NCBI GenBank assembly: GCA_902570545.1
Contig: CACFYO010000024.1
Coordinates: forward strand, 1-9,403
From: an uncultured Pelagibacteraceae bacterium
GTDB lineage: Bacteria; Pseudomonadota; Alphaproteobacteria; Pelagibacterales; Pelagibacteraceae
Reading direction: 5' to 3'
Length of the DNA: 9,403 nt
The notes beneath the pieces were generated by a model. It had not been told where the DNA came from. It made no database searches and was given only the letters and a program-made list of their open reading frames with translations. Positions within the stretch are counted from its first letter, which is position 1. Each line of letters starts with the position of its first letter. Made by a program: the position numbers and the translations under genes. This document shows, piece by piece, positions 1-6,291 of the stretch.

Positions 1-73
1 AGTTGGAAAGGAAATTTACGAAGAATGTGTTATCAAAATGACTGCTTGGGATTTAACAAAGGTTGAAATGTAA
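1..73 (+). CDS. C-terminal fragment of an unidentified protein (5' end outside window)
   Basis: One open frame enters the window at base 2 and runs 23 codons to a TAA at 71-73, ending in residues TAWDLTKVEM. The next gene's ATG begins one base after this stop, as in the tight junctions further along this strand, so it is probably the end of a real gene in the same operon. The visible tail contains one Cys and no motif I recognise. I cannot assign a family or function. The alternative is that this frame is open by chance, since 23 codons is little evidence in AT-rich DNA. Confidence 0.55.
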   Translation, partial: VGKEIYEECVIKMTAWDLTKVEM

Positions 74-74
74 T

Positions 75-398
75 ATGGCGAAATTTTATTTGGTTGGCAA
101 AATAAGTGCAGAATTAATGAAAAGAATGCAAAATGATCCAACTGCAGATAGATATGCATCGACTAAGAAAGTTACTGAGGCGGCTGGTTTAAAATTGATC
201 AGCTATGAATGGGTAAGAGGTAGATTTGATGTTATCTCATGTGTCGAGGGAGATTATGAACAAGCACTTTCCTTGAAGATTGCATTTAAAAATTCAGGTC
301 TTATGGATGATTTGATGGTACATGAAGTTATTGACTACAATAAAGCTTTTCAAAATGCTGCAGATGCCACAAAATCTGTTATTAAACCAGGAGAATAA
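75..398 (+). CDS. GYD-domain-like small protein
   Basis: A 107-residue soluble protein with no signal peptide or membrane segment. The N-terminal strand (MAKFYLVGKIS), a helix rich in Arg and Lys, the central G-R-F-D-V-I strand (about residues 49-55), a helix of the E-x-A-L-x-L-K-I-A-F type (62-71) and a final strand with V-H-E-V (82-85) match the order of the GYD family. In that family a G-x-Y/F-D-x-V motif sits in a ferredoxin-like alpha/beta barrel that usually dimerises; the biochemical role is unknown. I chose ATG 75 because it follows the upstream stop by one base and yields the usual MA.F/Y N-terminus. A TTG at 63 in the same frame would add only MKCN and overlap the previous gene. An AAAGG at 58-62 is a rather distant ribosome site. 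It is probably co-transcribed with the DUF1330 gene, which starts 2 bases after it ends. Confidence 0.7.
   Translation: MAKFYLVGKISAELMKRMQNDPTADRYASTKKVTEAAGLKLISYEWVRGRFDVISCVEGDYEQALSLKIAFKNSGLMDDLMVHEVIDYNKAFQNAADATKSVIKPGE
389..393 (+). promoter_or_regulatory. Shine-Dalgarno site of the DUF1330 gene
   Basis: AGGAG lies inside the last codons of the GYD-like gene, 7 bases before ATG 401. Its position supports that start and suggests translation of the two genes is coupled. Confidence 0.7.
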
Positions 399-400
399 TT

Positions 401-688
401 ATGAGTGGTTATGCGATCTTTAACCTTAATGTTAACAATCCAGAAAATTATAAGGAGTACATAGACAAAGTTAAACCCACTGCAGAAAAATTTGGTGGAG
501 AGTATCTTGTGAGAGGTGGTACCAGCGAGACTATTGAAGGGTCATGGCAACATCCAAGGACAGTTGTGATAAAATTTCCAAGTTACGAGAAAGCAAAAGA
601 ATGGTATAATTCTGAAGAATATAAACCAGTAAAACAAATTCGATTAGATAACGCAGATACTAATGGAATAATAGTTGAAGGAGTATAA
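401..688 (+). CDS. DUF1330 family protein
   Basis: A 95-residue cytosolic protein with the hallmarks of DUF1330: an N-terminal strand with G-Y-A-I-F, a Y-x-x-Y-x-x-x-V-x-P helix (17-26), the G-G-E-Y-L-V-R-G-G segment (32-40), and V-V-I-K-F-P-S-Y-E-K-A (55-65) leading into W-Y-N-S-E-E-Y (68-74) and an Arg at 81. Length is normal for the family. The fold is a dimeric alpha/beta barrel of ferredoxin-like type. No enzymatic reaction is established for most members, and I see no diagnostic catalytic set. It sits between a GYD-like gene and an NTF2-like gene, both also small and cytosolic, with 2 and 10 intervening bases. An operon is therefore very likely. Confidence 0.88.
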   Translation: MSGYAIFNLNVNNPENYKEYIDKVKPTAEKFGGEYLVRGGTSETIEGSWQHPRTVVIKFPSYEKAKEWYNSEEYKPVKQIRLDNADTNGIIVEGV

Positions 689-693
689 AGGAG
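687..693 (+). promoter_or_regulatory. Strong Shine-Dalgarno site deciding the NTF2-like gene start
   Basis: AAAGGAG overlaps the stop codon of the DUF1330 gene and is 5 bases before ATG 699. It rules in ATG 699 over the in-frame TTG at 675, which lies upstream of the site within the previous gene. Confidence 0.8.
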
Positions 694-698
694 ATAAA

Positions 699-1019
699 AT
701 GTCAATATTAGAAAAATACAGTGCTGCATTAAAAAATAAAGATGAAGCAGCTATGAATGAGCTTTTGCATGATGACTTTAAATTCACAATGCATAAATCA
801 GGAAATACTTTAGGTAAAGCTGAAGTGATCAAATGGGCGATGAGCGGTGATATTAATCAAAGAGATACAAGAGTTGTATATGAAAATGATGAAGTTGGTG
901 TACACCACGCATTTGTAACATTTGATGACGGAAATACAGAAGCTGTAATGGCAGTCTACAAATATGATAATGGAAAAATCATGAGTTTAGAGACTGGCGC
1001 AACACCAATGCCTAAATAA
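699..1019 (+). CDS. NTF2-like / SnoaL-type small protein
   Basis: A 106-residue soluble protein. The opening helix Y-S-A-A-L-K-N-K-D (7-15), followed by M-N-E-L-L-H-D-D-F (19-27), is the typical start of the NTF2-like cone fold. The later strands V-G-V-H-H-A-F-V-T-F (66-75) and A-V-M-A-V-Y-K-Y-D-N-G-K-I (82-94) match the closing sheet, including the common D/N-G-K-I hairpin. Members range from isomerases and dehydratases to binding proteins, so the fold does not give a reaction. His24, Asp25, Asp26, His32, His69 and His70 could line the pocket, but this is conjecture. The stop codon overlaps the next start (TAATG), so translation is probably coupled to the exported cupredoxin. Confidence 0.7.
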   Translation: MSILEKYSAALKNKDEAAMNELLHDDFKFTMHKSGNTLGKAEVIKWAMSGDINQRDTRVVYENDEVGVHHAFVTFDDGNTEAVMAVYKYDNGKIMSLETGATPMPK

Positions 1020-1516
1020 TGAAAAAACTTATACTTTTATTTATTTTTATCGCCTTTAATTCTAATGCAGCTTCAATGAAGATGATTGGGTCTAAGGGTG
1101 ATCCAAATGATGTTACAAGAGTAATAGAAGTAAAGATGTATGATAATTATTATGAGCCAAGTTCAATTCAAGTTAAAAAAGGTGAAACGATAAAAATAAT
1201 TGTTAAAAATTTAGGTGAACTAGTTCATGAATATAATATTGGAACTAAAAAGATGCATATTGATCACCAACCCGAAATGGCAAGATTAATTGAACACGAT
1301 ATTCTTTTAGGCGACCGAATTGACCATAAAAAAATGAAAGAAATGTCAAAAAAAGATCATTCATTGGGCCACAAACACGCAAATAGTGTAATGTTAGAGC
1401 CAAATAAAACAGGAGAAATTATTTGGAAGTTTTCAAAAGATATTTCTTTAGAAATGGCATGTAATATTCCGGGTCATTATGAAACTGGAATGGTTGGGCC
1501 AATAATAATTGAATAA
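1019..1516 (+). CDS. Exported cupredoxin-like copper protein with a His/Met-rich insert
   Basis: A 165-residue protein beginning with a clear signal peptide: MKK, a hydrophobic core to about residue 13, and likely cleavage after Ala17 or Ala18. The mature part is a cupredoxin. A strand carries Y-Y-E-P-S-S-I-Q-V-K-K-G-E-T (44-57), then the first ligand His70 in L-V-H-E-Y. A C-terminal loop C-N-I-P-G-H-Y-E-T-G-M supplies Cys148, His153 and Met158, a complete type 1 (blue) copper ligand set. Between these halves, residues 79-120 hold many His and Met residues (including His80, 83, 93, 103, 114, 118, 120), longer than the bare fold needs and possibly a second metal site. The inferred role is periplasmic electron transfer or copper binding; the partner is unknown. 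No Shine-Dalgarno site is visible, and the start overlaps the previous stop by one base. Confidence 0.88.
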   Translation: MKKLILLFIFIAFNSNAASMKMIGSKGDPNDVTRVIEVKMYDNYYEPSSIQVKKGETIKIIVKNLGELVHEYNIGTKKMHIDHQPEMARLIEHDILLGDRIDHKKMKEMSKKDHSLGHKHANSVMLEPNKTGEIIWKFSKDISLEMACNIPGHYETGMVGPIIIE

Positions 1517-1565
1517 ATTAGAAAAGTTTGTAGATATTAATTTTAGATAATATTATTCTGAATTG

Positions 1566-1901
1566 ATGAGTAATATAACTGCTTATATAATTTTAATTAT
1601 TGCAGTTGCTCTTGGTACAGCATCTAATGGTTTTGCCAAAGCTGCAAATGGTTTTACAATATTTTTACCAAGTGTCTTTACAGCAATAACAATAGTTGCT
1701 TGCATGTATACGCTGTCTATAGTTATGAAAACTATTCCTGTTGGCGTAACTTATGCTTCATTTGCAGGCTTATGTATAATAGCTACTTCAGTTGTTGGTA
1801 TTTATAAATTTAATCAAATTCCAGACTTTTTTACAATTATAGGTCTCATATTAATTATATCTGGTGTTTTAATTGTCAATTTAGTTGGAAAATCAAATTA
1901 A
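1566..1901 (+). CDS. SMR-family (EmrE-like) membrane protein lacking the catalytic Glu
   Basis: A 111-residue inner-membrane protein with four hydrophobic segments (about 6-23, 34-54, 59-79, 88-107), the size and layout of small multidrug resistance proteins. Family landmarks are present: A-L-G-T at 15-18, K25, N-G-F-T at 28-31 followed by P35-S-V, I-P-V-G-V-T-Y-A at 57-64, and the ending I-I-G-L-I-L-I-I-S-G-V-L-I-V-N-L (91-106). The membrane-embedded glutamate that EmrE needs for proton and drug binding (Glu14) is Val14 here, and the protein has no Glu at all. EmrE Trp63 corresponds to Phe66. Three extra residues fall between G-T and N-G-F-T. I chose ATG 1566 because it gives the family length; TTG 1563 would add one Met. 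No Shine-Dalgarno site is seen. Function is uncertain: a heterodimer partner, a transporter of a different kind, or a non-transporting relative. Confidence 0.82.
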   Translation: MSNITAYIILIIAVALGTASNGFAKAANGFTIFLPSVFTAITIVACMYTLSIVMKTIPVGVTYASFAGLCIIATSVVGIYKFNQIPDFFTIIGLILIISGVLIVNLVGKSN

Positions 1902-1904
1902 ATA

Positions 1905-2249
1905 TTAAAGTTTGTCTGGCAGATTATGCTTACCATCATCTTTTAAATCAATAATATATTCTTTAACTACAAAATCTAAATCTAGATCTGAGTATAAATG
2001 TGGAAACATGTTGCCATCAGTTGATTGCTCCCAAACTAGATTTTTTAATTTTAGAGCATCCACTTTAAGAATTATTAAATTAGTTTGATTAAGATAAAAC
2101 TTATTTAGTGTTTGCTTGACCTGATCTTTATCAGAAAAATGGATATAACCATCTTTTAAATCTAATGCAGTGCCTTTAAAAACATTATTTTGTTTTGCCT
2201 CACTCCACTCAGATTTTGTACATATCTTGTAAACAAAATCAAAATTCAT
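1905..2249 (-). CDS. DUF952 family protein
   Basis: A 114-residue soluble protein matching DUF952: V-Y-K-I near the N-terminus (6-9), W15, the D-G-Y-I-H-F-S motif (33-39), a following Q-V-K-Q-T helix, L-I-I-L-K-V-D (58-64), W73-E74, and F-P-H-L-Y-S-D-L (82-89). Length is normal. The conserved His37 and His85 resemble the pair expected in an ADP-ribosyltransferase/RNA 2'-phosphotransferase-like pocket suggested for this family, but no reaction is established and I treat this as inference. It is the last gene of the - strand set, one base after the AhpD-like gene, with no visible Shine-Dalgarno site, so translation is probably coupled. Its stop codon is 3 bases from the stop of the convergent SMR gene. 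Confidence 0.85.
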   Translation of the reverse strand: MNFDFVYKICTKSEWSEAKQNNVFKGTALDLKDGYIHFSDKDQVKQTLNKFYLNQTNLIILKVDALKLKNLVWEQSTDGNMFPHLYSDLDLDFVVKEYIIDLKDDGKHNLPDKL

Positions 2250-2250
2250 T

Positions 2251-2643
2251 TTATTTGAGAAAGTCGTCTACTTCTACTTGATAGCCTTCAACTAAACGAT
2301 TTGTTTCATTTGCCATCCCGACGATTGCGATCATTTCGTTTATCATTCCGTCTGTAGCACCTTTTTTTCTGGCAGCTAAAGAATGAGATTTAATACAATA
2401 TTCACAATTGTTAGTAATTGAAACTGCAACATAAATAAGCTCCTTTACAGCAGGATCTAATTCACCTTTTCCCATTACTTGTTGTAATGATCTCCAGGTT
2501 CTTTCTAATGTTTCAGGACTATTAGCCATAGTTTTCCAAAAATTTGGAATTTCAGTTATTTGTCGGGCTTCTTTTATTTCATCAAAAATTTCTTTTACTT
2601 TGCCAGTAGCCTCATTTTCAGAAATTTTTTTAAATATTGTCAT
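2251..2643 (-). CDS. Carboxymuconolactone decarboxylase / AhpD-like family protein
   Basis: A 130-residue, mostly helical cytosolic protein. The family signature is visible in L-I-Y-V-A-V-S followed by C80-E-Y-C83 and His87, that is C-x-x-C-x-x-x-H, with Glu68 upstream. In AhpD this redox-active cysteine pair with its His and Glu gives peroxidase or disulphide-reductase activity; the decarboxylase branch lacks the pair. This protein therefore belongs to the AhpD-like, thiol-active side and is probably an oligomer. The substrate is unknown. It follows the transporter ATPase gene by 12 bases and has its own good ribosome site, so it may be translated independently within the same message. Its link to the importer is contextual only. 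Confidence 0.88.
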   Translation of the reverse strand: MTIFKKISENEATGKVKEIFDEIKEARQITEIPNFWKTMANSPETLERTWRSLQQVMGKGELDPAVKELIYVAVSITNNCEYCIKSHSLAARKKGATDGMINEMIAIVGMANETNRLVEGYQVEVDDFLK

Positions 2644-2649
2644 AGTTTT

Positions 2650-2655
2650 CTCCTT
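2650..2655 (-). promoter_or_regulatory. Shine-Dalgarno site of the AhpD-like gene
   Basis: On the - strand AAGGAG lies 6 bases before ATG 2643, directly after the stop codon of the ATPase gene. It is one of only two strong ribosome sites seen in the - strand set. Confidence 0.75.
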
Positions 2656-4338
2656 TTAGTTATAAATTGACTCAATTTTTGGCATTAATTTTAGTAGTTC
2701 CTTAGTATAATTATGTTTTGGTTTTTTAAACAACTCTTCTGTTTCGGACACTTCACATAATTTTCCGTCTTTAAGCACAGCTATCTTATCACACATTTGT
2801 CTAACAACTGGTAAATCATGGCTTATAAATAAAATAGTGAGATTTAACTGTTCTTGAAGATCTTTTAATAAATTTAATATTTGTGCTTGAATGCTCACGT
2901 CTAATGCTGATGTAGGTTCGTCACAAACAAGAAGTCTTGGTTGTGTAGCTAATGCTCTTGCTATTGATATTCTTTGCCTTTGGCCCCCTGAAAATTCATG
3001 GGGATATCTGATTGCAGACTGTTGAGTTAATTCAACAGATTCTAATAAATCATAGATATAACTGTCTAAATCGCTAGATTTTATATCCGGATTATGAAGT
3101 TTAATTGGTTCTGCAATAATTTCCTTTACTTTTAGTCTTCCATTTAACGAAGAAAATGGATCCTGAAAGATCATTTGAATTTGTTTTCTAAATTTAAGTA
3201 GATCTTTGTTTTTTTTAATTTTGGTAACATTAACACTGTCAAAATAAATGTCTCCAGAACTAGGCTTAAACAAATTAACAACCATTTTTGCTATTGTTGT
3301 TTTACCACTTCCACTCTCACCAACTAAGCCAAAGGATTGTCCTTCTTTTATATTTAGTGAGACATCATCTACAGCCATTACAGAATTCTTTGTATTCTCC
3401 GTGAAAAAACTATCGTCAAAAGATTTACTCAAGTTTTTTATTTCTATTAAATTTTGATCAACAATTATCTTTTTGGACCACCTGTTTAATATTTTAATGT
3501 TATTATTTTGATAATTAACATTCTCTTTTTCTATTATTGTAAATCTAGATATTTTTTTATTAGTCGGTGGTACAGAGCTAACTAAACTTTTTGTGTATTT
3601 TTTCTTAGGCTCGACCAATATCTGTTTGGTTAAACCTATCTCAACTAAGTCTCCATTTTTCATTACAGCTACTCTATCTGTAGTTTCGGCAATAACTCCC
3701 ATATCATGAGTAATAAGTATTACAGCTAAGTTTCTCTCTTTTGTTAATCTTTTAATTAATTCAAGAATTTGTGACTGAATAGAAACGTCTAGTGCTGTTG
3801 TTGGTTCATCTGCAATTAATAATTCAGGTTCGCAACATAAAGCAAGAGAAATAACAACTCTTTGTCTCATCCCTCCAGAAAATTGGTGAGGGTAATTATA
3901 AAATCTTTTTTCGGCATCCTTGATCCCTACCTCTTTTAGTAGATTGATTGCTTTATTTGTTGCATCTTCTGAACTTAAGTTTAAATGAGTTTGTATTGTT
4001 TCTATAAGCTGTTCACCGATTGTTAAAATCGGATTCAAAGAGGTTTGAGGATCTTGAAATATTAATCCAATTTTTTTTCCTCTATACTGAACAATTGTCT
4101 CTGGATTTTCGCTGATATTTGTTTCTCCCATCAATATTGATCCACTTGAAACTTTACCTGGTTCATCAATTAAATTTACAATGGCATTAGCGACAGTACT
4201 TTTTCCAGAACCAGACTCACCAACTAATCCAACAATTTCACCTTTTTTTATGTCTATATTTATATTTTTTGCAGCATTTACTGTTTCTTTTCTCATTTTA
4301 TAGTCGACACTTAAATTACTTATTTTAAGAAAACTCAT
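2656..4338 (-). CDS. Fused two-domain ATPase of a peptide-type ABC importer
   Basis: A 560-residue cytosolic protein with two complete nucleotide-binding domains, equivalent to a DppD-DppF pair in one chain, as in YejF and GsiA. Domain 1: Walker A G-E-S-G-S-G-K-S-T at 40-48, Q-loop Gln95, signature F-S-G-G-M-R-Q at 153-159, Walker B L-L-I-A-D-E at 173-178, switch His211. Domain 2: Walker A at 340-348, Q-loop Gln392, signature F-S-G-G-Q-R-Q at 449-455, Walker B L-L-V-C-D-E at 469-474, switch His507. Each is followed by an oligopeptide-type C-terminal extension (about 243-256 and 538-552). Both ATP sites look competent. The domains differ enough to be an old fusion rather than a recent duplication. 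The linker of about 35 residues (260-295) is Asn/Lys-rich. The start overlaps the upstream permease stop (ATGA), and an AAGG lies 9 bases ahead. It powers the two permeases encoded upstream. Confidence 0.96.
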   Translation of the reverse strand: MSFLKISNLSVDYKMRKETVNAAKNINIDIKKGEIVGLVGESGSGKSTVANAIVNLIDEPGKVSSGSILMGETNISENPETIVQYRGKKIGLIFQDPQTSLNPILTIGEQLIETIQTHLNLSSEDATNKAINLLKEVGIKDAEKRFYNYPHQFSGGMRQRVVISLALCCEPELLIADEPTTALDVSIQSQILELIKRLTKERNLAVILITHDMGVIAETTDRVAVMKNGDLVEIGLTKQILVEPKKKYTKSLVSSVPPTNKKISRFTIIEKENVNYQNNNIKILNRWSKKIIVDQNLIEIKNLSKSFDDSFFTENTKNSVMAVDDVSLNIKEGQSFGLVGESGSGKTTIAKMVVNLFKPSSGDIYFDSVNVTKIKKNKDLLKFRKQIQMIFQDPFSSLNGRLKVKEIIAEPIKLHNPDIKSSDLDSYIYDLLESVELTQQSAIRYPHEFSGGQRQRISIARALATQPRLLVCDEPTSALDVSIQAQILNLLKDLQEQLNLTILFISHDLPVVRQMCDKIAVLKDGKLCEVSETEELFKKPKHNYTKELLKLMPKIESIYN

Positions 4339-5273
4339 TTTTTTAACCTTGGGTTAAGCGTATCTCTCATCCAATCTCCTAATAAATTAATTGAGAAAGC
4401 AAGAATAACTAAGAATATTGCAGGAAAAAATGTTATCCACCATTCACCTGAAAATAAAAAATCATTTCCTAATCTAATTAAAGTGCCTAATGAGGGTGTT
4501 GTAGGAGGAACTCCCACACCTAAAAAGCTTAATGTTGACTCTGCAATTATAGCAAGAGCTAGACCTATTGTACCTATTACCAAAACAGGTCTCATTATGT
4601 TTGGCAATATATGCTTAAACATTATAAGTAAATTTGAAACACCTATAATTGATGAAGCTGAAACATAATCTTTATTTTTTTCTACTAAAGTTGCTGCACG
4701 AGAAACTCTTGCAAATTGTGGCCACTCTGAAATGCCTATTGCAAAAATTAAAACATATATTGCCATCTCATCATGCATTTCTCTAGAAATGATGCCTCTT
4801 GCAATACCATCAACTAATAGAGCCATTAATATACTTGGCACTGTAAGCTGCACATCTGTTAATCTCATTACTATCATTTCATATTTTCCACCAAAGTAAC
4901 CTGCTGTTAAACCGAGTGAGACACCTAAAATTAGGCTAAAAATAATTGCTGAAAATCCAACTATTAATGAAATTCGCGAACCATAAAGAATTGTTGAAAG
5001 CATATCTCTTCCTTGTCCATCTGTACCTAAGATAAATTTTGCCATACCATCCTCTGTCCAAGAAGGAGGAGTAAAAGCTTCCATCAAAGATAATGATGCA
5101 GGATCAAAAGGGTTATGAGGTGTAACAAACTCAACAAAAAAAGAGCAAAAGAAAATTATTAATAATATTATTGATGATACAATTGCAGTTGGAGATTTTA
5201 TAAAACTAAAATAAATGTCGCTATCTTTTAGTCTTTCCCAAGAATCAAGTATTTTTTTATCCACTTGTAGCAT
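4335..5273 (-). CDS. DppC-like permease of a peptide-type ABC importer
   Basis: A 312-residue inner-membrane protein. It has the OppC-type N-terminal membrane segment (about 29-51), then the family marker L-G-T-D-G-Q-G-R-D (82-90), and the transport domain with segments near 101-123, 135-157, 170-185, 228-250 and 280-300. The coupling loop D-Y-V-S-A-S-S-I-I-G to I-L-P-N (202-225) is the EAA motif that docks on the ATPase. L-S-F-L-G-V-G-V-P-P (248-257) is also typical. It pairs with the DppB-like permease to form the channel. The start is ambiguous. ATG 5273 directly abuts an AAGGGAG with no spacing and overlaps the previous gene by 17 bases. GTG at 5264, three codons in, has 9 bases of spacing and an 8-base overlap. 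The stop overlaps the ATPase start. Confidence 0.95.
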   Translation of the reverse strand: MLQVDKKILDSWERLKDSDIYFSFIKSPTAIVSSIILLIIFFCSFFVEFVTPHNPFDPASLSLMEAFTPPSWTEDGMAKFILGTDGQGRDMLSTILYGSRISLIVGFSAIIFSLILGVSLGLTAGYFGGKYEMIVMRLTDVQLTVPSILMALLVDGIARGIISREMHDEMAIYVLIFAIGISEWPQFARVSRAATLVEKNKDYVSASSIIGVSNLLIMFKHILPNIMRPVLVIGTIGLALAIIAESTLSFLGVGVPPTTPSLGTLIRLGNDFLFSGEWWITFFPAIFLVILAFSINLLGDWMRDTLNPRLKK

Positions 5274-6240
5274 CTCCCTTAACTCGAATTCTAGGATCGA
5301 TAAAATAGTATAGTATATCTACAATAAAATTAATCATCACAAATACAAAAGCTATAAATACTAAATATGCTGACATAATTGGTATATCTACGAATTGAAC
5401 CGCCTGAATAAATAAAAAACCCATGCCAGGCCATTGAAAAACAGTTTCAGTAATTATTGAGAAAGCAACTAATGTCCCTATATTTATTCCCGCTATGGTT
5501 ATGACTGGAATTAATCCATTTTTAAGTGCATGTTTATAGTTAATACTCTTTTCACTTATGCCTCGAGCTCTGGCAAATTTTATATAATCAGTTTGTAATA
5601 TTTCCATCATCTCAGCTCTTACTAACCTAATTATATAAGTCATTTGAAAAAGGCTGAGTGTTACAGATGGAAGTATAATTGCTTTCAATCCTGAAACAGT
5701 TAAAAGTCCAGTAGTCCAAAAGCCTAGGTCAATAACCTCTCCTCTTCCAAAGGATGGGAGAACACCTAATATGACTGCAAAAAGGTAAATAAATAATATT
5801 CCAATCACAAATGTTGGAAGTGATACACCTAAAAGAGATACTGCTAGTATAAAGTCACTTAAAAAGCCTTTTCTATTAATACCCGTATAAACTCCCAATA
5901 AAGTGCCTGAAACTAATGCAATTAATGCAGAAATTAATACTAGTTCAATAGTTGCTGGCAGTCTTTCAATTATTAATTCAGAAACTGGTCTCCTAAGTTG
6001 ATATGAAATTCCAAACTCACCTTTGGATGCGTTTACTACAAACCTTGAAAATTGAATATGTATTGGATCTGTTAATCCAAGAGTTTCTCTTAATTCAGCT
6101 CTTTCTTCATCTGAAGTTTCTTCGCCAACCATGTTGTTAATTGGATCACCCACAAAGTTAAATAAAGAAAATGAAACAAATGACACAACAAGCATCACTA
6201 TTACTGATTGAATCAGACGTTTGAAAAAATACTTTATCAA
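5257..6240 (-). CDS. DppB-like permease of a peptide-type ABC importer
   Basis: A 327-residue inner-membrane protein. The N-terminus Y-F-F-K-R-L-I followed by a membrane segment (about 10-30) is the standard DppB/OppB start. Then come a periplasmic region with L-G-L-T-D-P (54-59) and G-E-F-G-I-S-Y (74-80), and the transport domain with segments near 98-120, 131-158, 178-200, 246-266 and 288-313. The EAA coupling loop is D-Y-I-K-F-A-R-A-R-G to G-L-I-P (218-245). E-T-V-F-Q-W-P-G-M-G (265-274) and the final D-P-R-I-R-V (315-320) are family marks. The start is TTG: an in-frame TAA lies 15 bases upstream and no ATG or GTG intervenes. No Shine-Dalgarno site precedes it, and a stable hairpin lies 18 bases upstream, so low translation is likely. 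The end overlaps the DppC-like gene. Confidence 0.95.
   Translation of the reverse strand: MIKYFFKRLIQSVIVMLVVSFVSFSLFNFVGDPINNMVGEETSDEERAELRETLGLTDPIHIQFSRFVVNASKGEFGISYQLRRPVSELIIERLPATIELVLISALIALVSGTLLGVYTGINRKGFLSDFILAVSLLGVSLPTFVIGILFIYLFAVILGVLPSFGRGEVIDLGFWTTGLLTVSGLKAIILPSVTLSLFQMTYIIRLVRAEMMEILQTDYIKFARARGISEKSINYKHALKNGLIPVITIAGINIGTLVAFSIITETVFQWPGMGFLFIQAVQFVDIPIMSAYLVFIAFVFVMINFIVDILYYFIDPRIRVKGDATSG
5274..5280 (-). promoter_or_regulatory. Shine-Dalgarno-like AAGGGAG touching the DppC-like start
   Basis: On the - strand AAGGGAG is immediately followed by ATG 5273 with no spacer, which is too close for normal initiation there. The GTG at 5264-5262 lies 9 bases downstream of it, so the site may serve that codon instead. 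Confidence 0.5.
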
Positions 6241-6258
6241 TTTAAGAAATATTTATAC

Positions 6259-6291
6259 TTATAAGCCCTTTGTTAAACAAAGGGCTTATAA
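6259..6291 (-). terminator. Perfect hairpin between binding-protein and permease genes
   Basis: A 15-bp perfect inverted repeat (6259-6273 with 6277-6291) closes a 3-base loop. The core is AAGCCCTTTGT paired with ACAAAGGGCTT. It begins 9 bases after the stop of the binding-protein gene and ends 18 bases before the TTG start of the DppB-like gene. In the direction of transcription it is followed by GTATAAATATTTC, with no run of T, so it is not a textbook intrinsic terminator. A 3'-end stabiliser or partial attenuator inside the operon is more likely. Such intercistronic hairpins after binding-protein genes are known in other importers (for example malE-malF). Confidence 0.75.

Noticed and set aside
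644..832. An open - strand frame of 62 codons across the DUF1330/NTF2-like junction
   Set aside because: It is antisense to two supported genes, with a low-complexity Ser/Phe-rich product and no context.
1547..1556. A 10-base perfect palindrome ATAATATTAT before the SMR gene
   Set aside because: It is composed only of A and T, is short, and is expected by chance in this composition. No promoter with proper spacing could be built around it.
3248..3457. An open + strand frame of 69 codons inside the ATPase gene
   Set aside because: It is opposite the linker and second Walker A region of a clear ATPase and is best explained as a chance frame.
2656..4338. The two ATPase halves as a recent tandem duplication or a fusion caused by sequence error
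   Set aside because: The two domains differ widely outside the motifs, are joined by an open linker, and match the known fused YejF/GsiA arrangement.
4483..4668. An open + strand frame of 61 codons inside the DppC-like gene
   Set aside because: It is antisense to conserved permease sequence, including the EAA loop, and has no ribosome site.
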